Positions 41,561-50,926 are shown, numbered from the stretch's first letter. The stretch: 58,524 nt of DNA from Chloroflexota bacterium (GCA_005889445.1 VBGS01000095.1:1-58524), one strand, 5' to 3'. The notes: a model not told the origin generated them from the sequence alone. A program made the numbers and translations.

Positions 41561-41854
41561 TTAGCTCGCCTCGACCTGGAGCGAGACCAGCGATCCCGCG
41601 TCCCGCAGGTAGGTCAGCTGACGGATCACGCCGCGGGGAATGATGTGGAAGTCGTTGTGGCGGTAGTCGCGGCCTTCGTTGGTGATGTCGTAGTCGCCGA
41701 CGACGACGACGTAGTCCGCCGTCTCCTTCCAGAGGAGCCCGCAGGTCAGCTTACGCAGCCGGTACGGCTCGAAGTCGTCGGGGAGGGCCGTCCGCGAGTA
41801 GGCGGTGATGTCCTCCCACTCGACGGCAACGAGTGGCGCGGTGATCTCGTCCAC
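41561..41854 (-). CDS. Hypothetical protein, 97 residues
   Basis: GTG 41854 with an adjacent purine-rich site (agagggaaggga on the coding strand). The sequence is soluble with many aromatics and acidic residues (VAVEWEDITAYSRTALPDDF, then GDYDITNEGRDYRHNDFH). No family recognised. A good promoter candidate (41938-41965) precedes it with a 77-nt leader. Confidence 0.6.
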   Translation of the reverse strand: MDEITAPLVAVEWEDITAYSRTALPDDFEPYRLRKLTCGLLWKETADYVVVVGDYDITNEGRDYRHNDFHIIPRGVIRQLTYLRDAGSLVSLQVEAS

Positions 41855-41937
41855 GTCCCTTCCCTCTACGACCTCGGCGGTCGTCCGCTCATCGGTACAC
41901 GGGACCGTCGGACCGACATTTCCGCGTACAGCGCGCG

Positions 41938-41965
41938 ACGATAATTCCGCGCCAATTCGTGTCAA
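41938..41965 (-). promoter_or_regulatory. Sigma70-like promoter for the 41561-41854 gene
   Basis: On the minus strand TTGACA (41965-41960), a 16-nt spacer and TATCGT (41943-41938) form a good housekeeping promoter facing the 97-residue gene. The 212-nt gap 41855-42066 holds no other recognisable element. Confidence 0.6.
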
Positions 41966-42066
41966 TGGGAAACGAGGGTGGATCCCGATCGGAATCGGAT
42001 CGGTCGCGCGCGTCATGCCTGTTCGCGCGCTTCCTCGGTCGCTCTCCGAACCGTCAACGAAGGTGG

Positions 42067-42405
42067 TTATGTCGCCTGCCTGCCTCTCGCGATCAGCTCG
42101 GCGACCTTCTGACCACCCTTCTTGCCGATCTCCTCGAAGTGCTCGTGTCCATATTTCTCGGAGACCGTGTCGCCACCTATTTTTCCGATGCGGCCGTAGA
42201 ACCGAGGACCGTAAAGCTCCTTGACCTTCTGCCCGCCCTGCTTCCCGATCTGCTCGTAGAAGTCCGAACCGTGCCTCTGCGCGGTCGTCTTGCCGCCTTT
42301 CTTGCCGATCTGCTCGTAGAACTCAGGGCCGTGACGCTGTGCGGTCGTCGCACCGCCACGTCGTCCCGCCTCGGCCACTGTCATCGCGCCTTTGTTCCGC
42401 GTCAT
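42067..42405 (-). CDS. KGG-repeat stress-type protein
   Basis: 112 residues from ATG 42405 with gagaggtg upstream. Five KGG-type modules of about 20 residues recur (GRRGGATTAQRHG, GKKGGKTTAQRHG, GKQGGQKVKELYG, GKIGGDTVSEKYG, GKKGGQKVAEL), each closing with an aromatic FYEQIG-like segment. This is the GsiB/Em-like family, linked to general stress and desiccation in other bacteria. It is highly hydrophilic and likely disordered. Confidence 0.9.
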   Translation of the reverse strand: MTRNKGAMTVAEAGRRGGATTAQRHGPEFYEQIGKKGGKTTAQRHGSDFYEQIGKQGGQKVKELYGPRFYGRIGKIGGDTVSEKYGHEHFEEIGKKGGQKVAELIARGRQAT

Positions 42406-42541
42406 GCAGCACCTCTCTTCACGGGTGCCAGGTCGACCGCGCGCCTTCCCGGCTAGGTGCCGATGGGTGGCTGCAAGGCGCATGCCATCGCTCGGACGGC
42501 CGCTCAGATCTCGACCGGTCAGGCGGACGGTTGTAGAACGA

Positions 42542-43126
42542 TCAGCCGCCGATGCGCATCGAAAGCGTGCATAGGTCTGGACACCCGAGTGCTCGCCGCG
42601 TCGCGTTCGAAAGGTCGAGGGCTCGGCCCACGACGTACGGGCCGCGATCGATCACCGGCACGGTAACCCGATTTGCGCCGTAGCTCAGAACCACGATCGT
42701 CCCGCAGGGCAGCGTGCGATGAGCGACCCCGAGGATCTCGGCCGTGTATGTCTGGCCGCACGCGGTGCGGTTCCCATAGAAGCCGGGGCCGTACCACGAC
42801 GCGAGCACGATGCCCGCCGTCGGCGGAGGCTCGAGCGAAGGAAGCAGAAGAGGCTGTGGCGGAGACGTCTTTGTCGGCGGTCGTGGCGCTAGCGTGGGCT
42901 CGGGTGTCGCTTCGGGCAGCGTTTCGATCGCTGCGACCGCTACTGGTATCAGCCCGTCGCGGACGAGGCGCGGCGCGCGGGCGACACCCTGCACGCCGCT
43001 CGCTTCGACCGTGGTCGGAGTGACAACGTCGCTCTTCGCGGGCTCGGCGTGCCCTCCTACGAACGGTACCGCCAGAGTGAACGCGAACGCGAAGAGCCCC
43101 ACGCGGGCTAGTGGCTCCCCGACCAT
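42542..43126 (-). CDS. RlpA-like double-psi beta-barrel protein, secreted
   Basis: 194 residues from ATG 43126. A signal peptide (VGLFAFAFTLAVPFVGG) leads into a Pro/Thr-rich linker (residues 60-105). The C-terminal DPBB domain is typical of RlpA (ASWYGPGFYGNRTACG, AHRTLPCGTIVVL, VTVPVIDRGPYV, RALDLSNATRRALGC). The Asp of IDRGP, catalytic in RlpA lytic transglycosylases, is present. Four cysteines may form disulfides outside the cell. Likely a wall hydrolase. Confidence 0.85.
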   Translation of the reverse strand: MVGEPLARVGLFAFAFTLAVPFVGGHAEPAKSDVVTPTTVEASGVQGVARAPRLVRDGLIPVAVAAIETLPEATPEPTLAPRPPTKTSPPQPLLLPSLEPPPTAGIVLASWYGPGFYGNRTACGQTYTAEILGVAHRTLPCGTIVVLSYGANRVTVPVIDRGPYVVGRALDLSNATRRALGCPDLCTLSMRIGG

Positions 43127-43268
43127 CGCGAGTGGGAGTTAGCAAGAGCGGTTCCACCATGTGTCGATTTCGTGAACACGTCGTAACCGCGCTGACAGCG
43201 GACGTGCGTAGTGACCCCGCCTGCGGAAGGTTTCTCGCGATACGAAGTCGTTACGCCGAGAAATCTCG

Positions 43269-43856
43269 TTACACGGGGGCGGCGACGACGACGAACCGCG
43301 GGTCGGTGCGGTCTGGTCCGGTCGATGTCTGCAGCGTGAGCCGCTCCGTCGGACTGGGTTGGATCCAGCTCGTGTCGTCCGGGGACACGCGCGGATGGAC
43401 CTCGGTGACGACGTACTTGAGCGCGGTGCCGGCGGGTGTGCTGACGAAGACCTCATCGCCGACGCGCGCGTTCCAGAGTGTGAGGAACATGCCGCGGCGC
43501 GCGTGCGCGTAGAGGTACGTGTTACCGCCCTCTCCCGGAACCGCGGTGCCCGGAAGATGGAACGCGAAGTTCTCGGGGGTCTGCTGCACGACCACATCAC
43601 GCTCGACATCGCCTTCCGCGATCGGGAGATCGATGCCGAGCCGCGGTACCTGCACGCGGTAGCCATCTGCGATCGGCGCGAGGGTCGGCGACGCCGCGGG
43701 CGCGCTCGGCGGCGGCGTCGATCCGGCAACGGCGGCGACCGATGAGCTGGGCCCGGTGCTGACCGCGTCGGATCGCGGCTGTCCACCAGCCGCGAAGACA
43801 ACGATGCCCGCGATAACGAGCGCGGCACCGGCGAGCGCGATGTATGGACGACCCAT
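43269..43856 (-). CDS. Sortase-like protein with Ser at the catalytic Cys position
   Basis: 195 residues from ATG 43856 (cgagga upstream). One N-terminal anchor helix (YIALAGAALVIAGIVVFAAG) is followed by a Pro/Ser linker and a sortase beta-barrel: VQVPRLGIDLPI, FHLPGTAVPGEGGNTYLYAH with the catalytic His, and WNARVGDEVFV. The C-terminal TLxTC motif reads TLQTS, so Ser178 replaces the nucleophilic Cys, while Arg187 is kept. Transpeptidation by the normal mechanism would be lost or altered. No LPxTG substrate gene is recognised nearby. Confidence 0.8.
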   Translation of the reverse strand: MGRPYIALAGAALVIAGIVVFAAGGQPRSDAVSTGPSSSVAAVAGSTPPPSAPAASPTLAPIADGYRVQVPRLGIDLPIAEGDVERDVVVQQTPENFAFHLPGTAVPGEGGNTYLYAHARRGMFLTLWNARVGDEVFVSTPAGTALKYVVTEVHPRVSPDDTSWIQPSPTERLTLQTSTGPDRTDPRFVVVAAPV

Positions 43857-43881
43857 CGGGCTATCCTCGCGTGCACACCCG

Positions 43882-44988
43882 ATGCCGACCGAACGAGCGA
43901 GCTTCGCCGACCGACGCGCCCGCGCCGCGGCGAAGCTGCGCGAGCGATCGATTGCCGCGCTCCTCGTCACGCCCGGGGCCGACCTTCTCTATCTGACCGG
44001 CTACCAGATGTTCCCCACCGAACGGCTCACCTGCCTCGTCGTGGCGCGCGACGGCGCGGCCACGCTGGTGTGCCCCGAGCTCGAGGCGCCGCGAGCCGCC
44101 CACGCGGCGCCGGACCTGGGACGTGTGACCTGGGGAGAGACCGACGATCCGTTTTCCGTCGTCGCCACGCTCGTGCGCGGCGATGGTGCGATCGCGCTCG
44201 CTGATCAGATGTGGGCCGCGTTCGTTCTTCGACTCGAGGCGGCGCTCCCGAACCGGGAATTCCGCGTCGCGTCCGAGCTCACACGCGAGCTGCGGATGCG
44301 GAAAGACGCCTCCGAGCGCGAGGCGCTGCGGCTCGCGTCGGAGTCCGCTGATCGCGCCTACGTCAGGGTCCTGGACGAACCGTTCGCGGGACGAGCCGAG
44401 CGCGAGATCGGCGAGGCGCTCGCGCACGCACTCCGTGACGAGGGCCACGACGAGGTCGGGTTCACGATCGTCGCATCGGGTCCCAACGGCGCCTCGCCGC
44501 ATCACGAGACCGGCGACCGACGCATCGCGCCGGGCGACACGGTCGTCCTCGACTTCGGCGGCGCGATGGACGGCTATCGCTCGGACATCAGCCGGACCGT
44601 GCACGTCGGACGCGACGTCGACCTGGAGCAGCGCCGCGTCCACGAGGTCGTGCGTCGCGCGCAGCAGGCGGGCTACGCCGCCGCGAAAGAAGGGGCGACC
44701 GCGGAATCGGTGGATGCGGCCTCGCGAGCGGTCATCGAGGAGGCGGGGTACGGGAAGTTCTTCATCCACCGGACGGGGCACGGGATCGGCCTCGACGGGC
44801 ACGAGCATCCGTACCTCGTTCGCGGGAACCGCGAGCGGCTCGAGCCGGGCATGGCGTTCTCGATCGAACCCGGTGTCTACCTGCCGGGTCGCTTCGGTGT
44901 GCGCATCGAAGACGTCGCGATCATCGATGACGACGGTTCCGTTCGCCCGCTCAATCGCGCCGACCACGCCTTCGCCGTCGTCGGGTAG
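43882..44988 (+). CDS. M24-family Xaa-Pro aminopeptidase
   Basis: 368 residues from ATG 43882; the same frame extends upstream into sortase antisense sequence and was cut back. An N-terminal creatinase-like domain (LLVTPGADLLYLTGYQMFPT) precedes the pita-bread fold. The metal ligands are visible: two Asp in VLDFGGAMDGYRSDISRTVH, His in HRTGHGIGLDGHEH, and Glu in FSIEPGVYLPG and VRIEDVAII. It should release N-terminal residues before proline. It begins 25 nt from the divergent sortase start. Confidence 0.93.
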   Translation: MPTERASFADRRARAAAKLRERSIAALLVTPGADLLYLTGYQMFPTERLTCLVVARDGAATLVCPELEAPRAAHAAPDLGRVTWGETDDPFSVVATLVRGDGAIALADQMWAAFVLRLEAALPNREFRVASELTRELRMRKDASEREALRLASESADRAYVRVLDEPFAGRAEREIGEALAHALRDEGHDEVGFTIVASGPNGASPHHETGDRRIAPGDTVVLDFGGAMDGYRSDISRTVHVGRDVDLEQRRVHEVVRRAQQAGYAAAKEGATAESVDAASRAVIEEAGYGKFFIHRTGHGIGLDGHEHPYLVRGNRERLEPGMAFSIEPGVYLPGRFGVRIEDVAIIDDDGSVRPLNRADHAFAVVG

Positions 44989-44989
44989 C

Positions 44990-45346
44990 GTGCGCTTCGC
45001 GCTCGCCGTCGTCGGTGGCGCGATCGTGCAGCTCGTCCCGTATCTTCGCGCGGACACCCCGGCGCTCCTCGCGATCGCGTACCTCTTGTTCGCCGCGCTC
45101 GGCGCGGGCTTCTTCGCGGGACACCGACCCTGGCTCGCGGGCGCGCTGTCGGTGCTGCTTGGAGCCGCGCTCTATGGCGTCGTGAGCCAGCTCGGCTACC
45201 GGACCGAGGGTGGCACCACACTCGGCGACTTCTTCACCGCGGAGACCGGGCTCGTCCTCGGCATCGTCCCGTACGCGTTCTTCGGCGCGCTCGCCGGGAT
45301 CGCCGGCGGTTGGCTCCGCGCCAGAGCCGTCGGAGCGGCTCGGTGA
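44990..45346 (+). CDS. Membrane protein, unknown (118 residues)
   Basis: GTG 44990 follows the M24 peptidase stop by 1 nt. Four hydrophobic segments are likely (ALAVVGGAIVQLVPYL; ALLAIAYLLFAALGAGFFAG; LAGALSVLLGAALYGVV; LVLGIVPYAFFGALAGIAGG). No recognised family. It overlaps the following membrane gene by GTGA, so the two are coupled. Confidence 0.65.
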   Translation: MRFALAVVGGAIVQLVPYLRADTPALLAIAYLLFAALGAGFFAGHRPWLAGALSVLLGAALYGVVSQLGYRTEGGTTLGDFFTAETGLVLGIVPYAFFGALAGIAGGWLRARAVGAAR

Positions 45347-45723
45347 GCTGGCCGCGTCTCTTCGGCGCGATCCTCGCGAGCGCGATCGGCCTCGCGTTCT
45401 GGTGGGCGCTCACCGAGCCCCTGCCGGTCCCGCCCGCGATCCTCCTCGGCGTCCCCGCGGCGATCCTCGTCTGCACGGGGATCGTCGCCGGCAACGGCGG
45501 CGCGATCGCAGCCCCGGTGGCGCTCCTCTTCTCGCTCTTCATCGGAAGCATCTTCGCGACGCAGCTCCATCAGGCCTTCCGGCCGCAGTCGCCGCCGATC
45601 GAGGAATTCAACCCGCTCGTCTCGCTTCACTTCCCCGAGGTGCTCGGGCCGCTCGCGCTCGCGATCGTGATCGGCGCGGCCGCCGGTTGGCTCGGCGAGC
45701 GGATGCTCCCGACGCGCTCCTAA
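45343..45723 (+). CDS. Membrane protein, unknown (126 residues)
   Basis: GTG 45343 overlaps the previous stop. Hydrophobic segments include LFGAILASAIGLAFWWALT, ILLGVPAAILVCTGIVAG, IAAPVALLFSLFIGSIFA and LGPLALAIVIGAAAGWLG, suggesting four spans. No family recognised. The stop overlaps the convergent nuoN stop (CTAA). Confidence 0.65.
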   Translation: MSWPRLFGAILASAIGLAFWWALTEPLPVPPAILLGVPAAILVCTGIVAGNGGAIAAPVALLFSLFIGSIFATQLHQAFRPQSPPIEEFNPLVSLHFPEVLGPLALAIVIGAAAGWLGERMLPTRS

Positions 45724-47168
45724 TGGATCAGCGGCGCCGCCGCGCGTAGCGCCCACTCGTAGAGCGAATTCGGCAGGATCCCAAGCGCGATCACCGCGAG
45801 CGAGGCGAGCCCGAGGCTCGCCGATAGGCCGCGCGCGCTGATGATCCGGGGCACTGCGCCCTCGGGCTCGTACATGTACATGTGCACGACCACGCGCAGG
45901 TAGTAGAACGCCGCCAGCACCGCGTTGAGCGCGATGACCACGGCGAGCCAGGCGAGCCCCGCGTCGAGCACAGGCTGGATGACGATGAACTTCGCGACGA
46001 AGCCCACCGTGGGCGGGATGCCGGTGAGCGAGATGAGGAAGATCGCGAACGCGAGCGCACCGACCGGCTCGCGCCGGCCGAACCCGTTGAGCTCGTCGAG
46101 CGTTGCGCCGCGGGTCCCGTCTAGATCGAGGTACAGCAGACACGCGAAGGCCCCGAGGTTCATGAGCCCGTAGGCGAACAGATAGAACAGGACAGCCGCA
46201 CTGGCGCTCGGGCCCGCCTTCGCCGCCGCCACGGCTGCGAGGATGTATCCGGTGTGCGCGATGCTCGAGTACGCGAGCATCCGCTTCGTGTTCGTCTGCG
46301 CGAGAGCGACGATGTTGCCGCCGGTCATGGTGAGGGCCGCGAGGATGGCGAGGACGGCGCTCCAGTCGACGCCGAGCGGCCCGAGCGCGCCGACCAGCAG
46401 TCGCAGGATCGCGGCGAAGGCCGCCGCTTTCGGGCCGACGGACATGAAGGCCGTCGCCGGCGTCGGGGCTCCGTCATACGCATCGGGGGTCCACTGGTGG
46501 AACGGGACGACTGCCGCCTTGAACCCGAGCCCGACGGTGACGAGAGCGAGCGCGACGATCGTCGGACCGTTCGCGATGCCCTGCGTCGCGAGCACTCCCG
46601 CGATCGTGGCGAAGTCGGTCGCATGGGTGACCCCATACAGCCAGACGAAGCCGTAGAGCAGGAGCGCCGAGCTGAACGCGCCGAGGAGGAAGTACTTGAG
46701 GGCGGCCTCGTTCGCGTAGCGATCCGTCCGCTGGATGCCCGCGAGGACGTAGATCGGGATGGTCATCGTCTCGAGACCAACGAACAGGGTGATCAGATCG
46801 GACGACAGCGCGATGGTCATCGCGCCGACGGTCGAGAAGCAGATGATCGCGTAGTACTCGCCGGCGGGAACCCTGCGGCGCGCGAGATATGCGGGCGAGA
46901 CGAGCGCCGCGAAGACCGCGAGCAGGATGAAGATCGCGCGGAAGAACGTCGTGAACGCGTCGATCGTGACGAACCCACGGAAGTACTGACCCGGGGCGAC
47001 CGCGCCGAAGACGCTCGCGAAGGCCACCAGCAGGCCGGCGACGGTGATGATGGCGAGGATCGCGCCCTGGCGGCGCTCGCCGAGCGTCGCGCCGGCGACG
47101 AGAACGATCATCGCGACGACCGTCACGATGATCTCTGGGTAGACCGCGGCGATGTCGCTCGGATTCAT
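45720..47168 (-). CDS. nuoN: NADH-quinone oxidoreductase subunit N
   Basis: 482-residue antiporter-like subunit of complex I, about 14 transmembrane helices. Family motifs: GLETMTIPIYVLAG, FHQWTPDAYDGAPTPATAFM, PKAAAFAAILRL and LAYSSIAHTGYILA, with Lys/His residues of the proton path. The start is ATG 47168, 10 nt after nuoM. It is the last gene of the cluster on this strand. Confidence 0.96.
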   Translation of the reverse strand: MNPSDIAAVYPEIIVTVVAMIVLVAGATLGERRQGAILAIITVAGLLVAFASVFGAVAPGQYFRGFVTIDAFTTFFRAIFILLAVFAALVSPAYLARRRVPAGEYYAIICFSTVGAMTIALSSDLITLFVGLETMTIPIYVLAGIQRTDRYANEAALKYFLLGAFSSALLLYGFVWLYGVTHATDFATIAGVLATQGIANGPTIVALALVTVGLGFKAAVVPFHQWTPDAYDGAPTPATAFMSVGPKAAAFAAILRLLVGALGPLGVDWSAVLAILAALTMTGGNIVALAQTNTKRMLAYSSIAHTGYILAAVAAAKAGPSASAAVLFYLFAYGLMNLGAFACLLYLDLDGTRGATLDELNGFGRREPVGALAFAIFLISLTGIPPTVGFVAKFIVIQPVLDAGLAWLAVVIALNAVLAAFYYLRVVVHMYMYEPEGAVPRIISARGLSASLGLASLAVIALGILPNSLYEWALRAAAPLIH

Positions 47169-47178
47169 TCGCAGGGTC

Positions 47179-48705
47179 TCACCTGGACGCCAGCAGGTGG
47201 AACGATGGATCGGTCGCGAGCCGCACGACCTGGTCGACCGACGGTTCGATGATGGCGATGAAGGGCTGCGGGAGCACACCGAGCAGCACCGTCAGCACCA
47301 GCAGCGGGACCGCGCACGCGACCTCGAGCGGGCTCAGATCCGGCAGAGCGCGGTAGGCCTCGCGCACCGGGCCGTACATCACGCGCTGGAACATCCAAAG
47401 CAGATAGACCGCCGCGAGGATCACGCCGATCGCGGCGAGCGGTCCCCAGACGAAGCCGTTCACCGGCACACCTGGAAAACGGAACGTCCCCAGGATCACC
47501 AGGAACTCGCCGATGAAACCATTGAGCCCGGGCAGACCAAGCGACGCGAGCATGAAGATCCCGAAGAACGACGTGAAGAGGGGCCACATGTTCGCGAGAC
47601 CGCCGAGGTCCGCGATCATCCGGCGGTGGGTCTTCTCGTATTGGATACCGACGAAGAGGAAGAGCGCTCCGGTGACGAAGCCGTGATTGAGCATCTGGAG
47701 CACCGCGCCGACACCGCCCTGCAGGTTCAGCACGAAGATCCCGAGCGTCACGAAGCCCATGTGGGCGACCGACGAGTACGCGACGAGCTTTTTGAGGTCC
47801 TTCTGCACCGCTGAGACGATCGCGCCATACAGGATCGCGATGACCGACAGGAGGATGAGCACCGGCAGCCAGGCCTGGACGCCGATCGGAAAGAGTGGCA
47901 GGGCGAAGCGGAGGAAGCCGTACCCGCCGGCCTTCAGCAGGACGCCCGCGAGCACGATCGAGCCCGCGGTCGGCGCCTCCACGTGCGCGTCGGGTAGCCA
48001 GGTGTGAAAGGGCACCATGGGAAGCTTGATCGCGAACGCGAGCGCGAACGCGAGGAAGACCCAGAACTGGAAGTCTCCCGAGAAGCGGCCGCGCGCCTCG
48101 ATGAGATCGGGAAGTGAGAGCGTGCGCGCGCCGGACGGGTCCGCTGAGGCGAGGTACACCGCGACGATCCCCACAAGCATGAGCAGCGATCCCGCGAGGG
48201 TGAAGAGAACGAACTTCAGGGTCGAGTAGATCCGTCGCGGCCCGCCCCAGATGCCGATGATGAGGTACATCGGGATGAGCATCAGCTCGAAGAACACATA
48301 GAAGAGGAACAGGTCGAGAGCCATGAAAACGCCGACCATCCCGACCTCGAGCAGCAGGAAGGTGGTCATGTATTCGGCGACGCGCATCTTGATGGCGCCG
48401 CCGCTCGAGTACAGGACGGCGATGAACGTCAGGAGTGTGGTCATCGGGACGAGGAGCACCGAGATCCCGTCGACCCCCAGGAAGTAGCTGATGCCCAGGC
48501 TCGGCAGCCACGGCGCCTGGTCGGTCAGTTGGAATCCGGCCTCACCGATATGAAACTGGGTGAGCATCCAGAGCGAGACCAGGAGCTCGACCGCGGTCGT
48601 CGTGATCGCGACTTGCTTGACCGCGCGGGCGTCCCGACGGAAGAGCCACAGCGGGATGAGCCCCGCGAGCGGGATGACGACCAGGAGCGAGAGCACGTGG
48701 GTCAT
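47179..48705 (-). CDS. nuoM: NADH-quinone oxidoreductase subunit M
   Basis: 508-residue antiporter-like subunit. Motifs: LGVDGISVLLVPMTTLLTF, FFELMLIPMYLIIGIWGG with the membrane Glu, PFHTWLPDAHVEAPTAGSIV, LAGVLLKAGGYGFLRF and SVAHMGFVTLG. The ATG at 48705 overlaps the nuoL stop (ATGA). Confidence 0.96.
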   Translation of the reverse strand: MTHVLSLLVVIPLAGLIPLWLFRRDARAVKQVAITTTAVELLVSLWMLTQFHIGEAGFQLTDQAPWLPSLGISYFLGVDGISVLLVPMTTLLTFIAVLYSSGGAIKMRVAEYMTTFLLLEVGMVGVFMALDLFLFYVFFELMLIPMYLIIGIWGGPRRIYSTLKFVLFTLAGSLLMLVGIVAVYLASADPSGARTLSLPDLIEARGRFSGDFQFWVFLAFALAFAIKLPMVPFHTWLPDAHVEAPTAGSIVLAGVLLKAGGYGFLRFALPLFPIGVQAWLPVLILLSVIAILYGAIVSAVQKDLKKLVAYSSVAHMGFVTLGIFVLNLQGGVGAVLQMLNHGFVTGALFLFVGIQYEKTHRRMIADLGGLANMWPLFTSFFGIFMLASLGLPGLNGFIGEFLVILGTFRFPGVPVNGFVWGPLAAIGVILAAVYLLWMFQRVMYGPVREAYRALPDLSPLEVACAVPLLVLTVLLGVLPQPFIAIIEPSVDQVVRLATDPSFHLLASR

Positions 48706-50615
48706 CGGCCGAACACCCCGGCCGCGTATCCGCCGTACGCGGCGAGCACGATCAGCAGGCCAGCCACGATCGTGAGCGCATAGTTCCCGACGACCCCCGT
48801 CTGCACGCGCCGCAGGCCCGAGCCGCTCCTCGCGAGGGCCCAGCCGAGCCGATTCACGAGGCCGTCGATGATGTGGATGTCGAACGCCCACGACGCGCCG
48901 GCGAAGGCGCGCGCGGCCTCGACGACGCGATGGTCGTAGAGCTCGTCGAGGTAGTACTTGTTCACGAGGACTCGGTAATACGGGCCAGAGGCGCGGGCGA
49001 TCGCGGCGGGATCGGGCCGATGGCGCACGTACATCGATACTCCGATCGCGATGCCGACGAGGCCGGCGACGATCGAGATGGCCGCCAGCAGCACGATCGT
49101 TCCGATCGCCGGAAGGCGCTCGGCCGCGCCGGGCACCTCGACCGCGGGATTCAAGAAGCGATGGATGAAGCCCTGCTCGGGCGGGAACCCGATGGCGATG
49201 CCGAGCACGACCGTCCCCGCGGCGAGCGCGATGAGCGGCAGAGTCATCACGCTCGGTGACTCGTGCGCGTGGTCGTAGAGGTGATGGTCGCGCGGCTCGC
49301 CATAGAACGTCATCCAGAGGGCCCGCGTCACGTAGAACGCGGTGAGGACCGCGGTGGTGATGCCGACCGCATAGAGAAGGAAGTGCCCGCTCACGAAGGC
49401 CGCGCTGACGATCTCGTCCTTCGACCAGAAGCCCGCTAGCGGCGGCAGCGCCGCGAGTGCGCCTCCGGCGACGAGCATCGTCCAGAAGGTCACCGGCATC
49501 TTGCGGCGCAGGCCGCCCATCTTGCGCATGTCCTGCTCGTTGCCGAGGCCGTGGATCACCGACCCCGATCCGAGGAAGAGGAGTGCCTTGAAGAATGCGT
49601 GGGTCGCGAGGTGGAAGATCGCCGCGACCGGCGCCCCGACGCCGAGCGCGAGGAACATGTAGCCGAGCTGGCTCACCGTCGAGTAGGCCATCACGCGCTT
49701 GATGTCGAATTGGACCAGCGCGATCGTCGCGGCGACGATCGCCGTGAGCGCGCCGATGGTGCCGACGACCTCGAGCGATGAGCCCGCGGCCGCGAAGAGC
49801 GGCGTCGAGCGCGCGACGAGGTAGACGCCCGAGGTAACCATCGTCGCCGCGTGGATGAGGGCGGACACCGGTGTCGGGCCTTCCATCGCGTCGGGGAGCC
49901 AGGTGTAGAGCGGGATCTGCGCCGACTTCCCGGTCGCGCCGAAGAAGAGCGCTATGCAGATGAGCGTGAGCGTGCTCTGCGCGGGCGCGCTCGATCCGTC
50001 CTCGAGTCGCTTGAACACGTCGAGGAAGTTCATCGAGCCGAAGACGAGGAAGATCGCGATGATGCCGATGGTGTAGCCCCAGTCACCGATGCGGTTCATG
50101 ACGAAGGCCTTCTTGGCCGCGTAGTACGGTGCGGGACGCTCGAACCAGAAGCCGATCAGCAGATAGCTACAGAGCCCGACACCTTCCCAGCCGACGAACA
50201 TCAGGAGGTAGTTGTCGGCCATGACGAGGATGAGCATCGCGAACACGAAGAGCGAGAGCCAGGTGAAGAACCGCGGGAAGCCCGGGTCGTGCGCCATGTA
50301 GCCGTTCGAATAGACGAAGATCAGGAACGACACGACCGTGACGACGAGGAGCATCGTCGACGAGAGCGGATCGACGAGCGCCGAGACGTTGATGGTGAAG
50401 TCGCCGACGCCGATCCAGCGGTAGAGCTGCACGACGGTCTGCTGCTTGCCGCCGAGGACCTCGAGGAAGATCGCGATGGAAAGGAGCGCCGACGCGCCGA
50501 CGGCGGCTGAGGCGATCCAGCCGGTCAGATGACCGAGCCAGCGCCGGCCGAGCAGTCCGTTGACGAGGAACGCGGCCAGCGGGAAGCCTGGGATCAGCCA
50601 GACGAGCTCGATCAT
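48702..50615 (-). CDS. nuoL: NADH-quinone oxidoreductase subunit L
   Basis: 637 residues from ATG 50615 with gagg 6 nt upstream; GTG 50621, overlapping the nuoK stop (GTGA), is the alternative. Motifs: LLMFVGWEGVGLCSYLLIGFW, PLYTWLPDAMEGPTPVSALI, HAATMVTSGVYLVAR, AYSTVSQLGYMFLA and HAFFKALLFLGSGSVIH. Length fits a NuoL with the long lateral helix at the C-terminus. Confidence 0.96.
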   Translation of the reverse strand: MIELVWLIPGFPLAAFLVNGLLGRRWLGHLTGWIASAAVGASALLSIAIFLEVLGGKQQTVVQLYRWIGVGDFTINVSALVDPLSSTMLLVVTVVSFLIFVYSNGYMAHDPGFPRFFTWLSLFVFAMLILVMADNYLLMFVGWEGVGLCSYLLIGFWFERPAPYYAAKKAFVMNRIGDWGYTIGIIAIFLVFGSMNFLDVFKRLEDGSSAPAQSTLTLICIALFFGATGKSAQIPLYTWLPDAMEGPTPVSALIHAATMVTSGVYLVARSTPLFAAAGSSLEVVGTIGALTAIVAATIALVQFDIKRVMAYSTVSQLGYMFLALGVGAPVAAIFHLATHAFFKALLFLGSGSVIHGLGNEQDMRKMGGLRRKMPVTFWTMLVAGGALAALPPLAGFWSKDEIVSAAFVSGHFLLYAVGITTAVLTAFYVTRALWMTFYGEPRDHHLYDHAHESPSVMTLPLIALAAGTVVLGIAIGFPPEQGFIHRFLNPAVEVPGAAERLPAIGTIVLLAAISIVAGLVGIAIGVSMYVRHRPDPAAIARASGPYYRVLVNKYYLDELYDHRVVEAARAFAGASWAFDIHIIDGLVNRLGWALARSGSGLRRVQTGVVGNYALTIVAGLLIVLAAYGGYAAGVFGR

Positions 50616-50617
50616 GC

Positions 50618-50926
50618 TCACCCTCGCATCTGGTGGATCTCATCGACGTCGACGACCGGCCGGTTCCGGTAGGCCGAGAGCACGATCGCCAGGCCGACCG
50701 CGACTTCCGCGGCGGCAATGACGAACACGAACACGACGAAGACGCTGCCACGCTCGTCGATGGCGCCGTACCGGCGAGAGAAGGCGACGAGCGCGAGGTT
50801 CGCCGCGTTGAGCATGAGCTCGACGCACATGAGGATCACGACCGCGTTTCGGCGCACCAGGACGCCGGCGCAGCCGATGAAGAACAGGAACGCCGAGACC
50901 GCGATGTAGGCCCCGAGCGGGACCAT
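50618..50926 (-). CDS. nuoK: NADH-quinone oxidoreductase subunit K
   Basis: 102 residues, three transmembrane helices. The two conserved membrane glutamates appear in MCVELMLNAANLALVAF and AAAEVAVGLAIVLSAYR. The ATG at 50926 overlaps the nuoJ stop as TGATG. Normal size for the family. Confidence 0.96.
   Translation of the reverse strand: MVPLGAYIAVSAFLFFIGCAGVLVRRNAVVILMCVELMLNAANLALVAFSRRYGAIDERGSVFVVFVFVIAAAEVAVGLAIVLSAYRNRPVVDVDEIHQMRG

Noticed and set aside
42067..42405. A DNA repeat array or CRISPR-like structure
   Set aside because: The periodicity is at protein level (KGG modules); DNA copies differ and there are no spacers.
43127..43268. A possible c-di-AMP (ydaO-type) riboswitch before the RlpA-like gene
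   Set aside because: The gap is of suitable size and the downstream gene is a typical target class, but I could not find the conserved core segments by eye.
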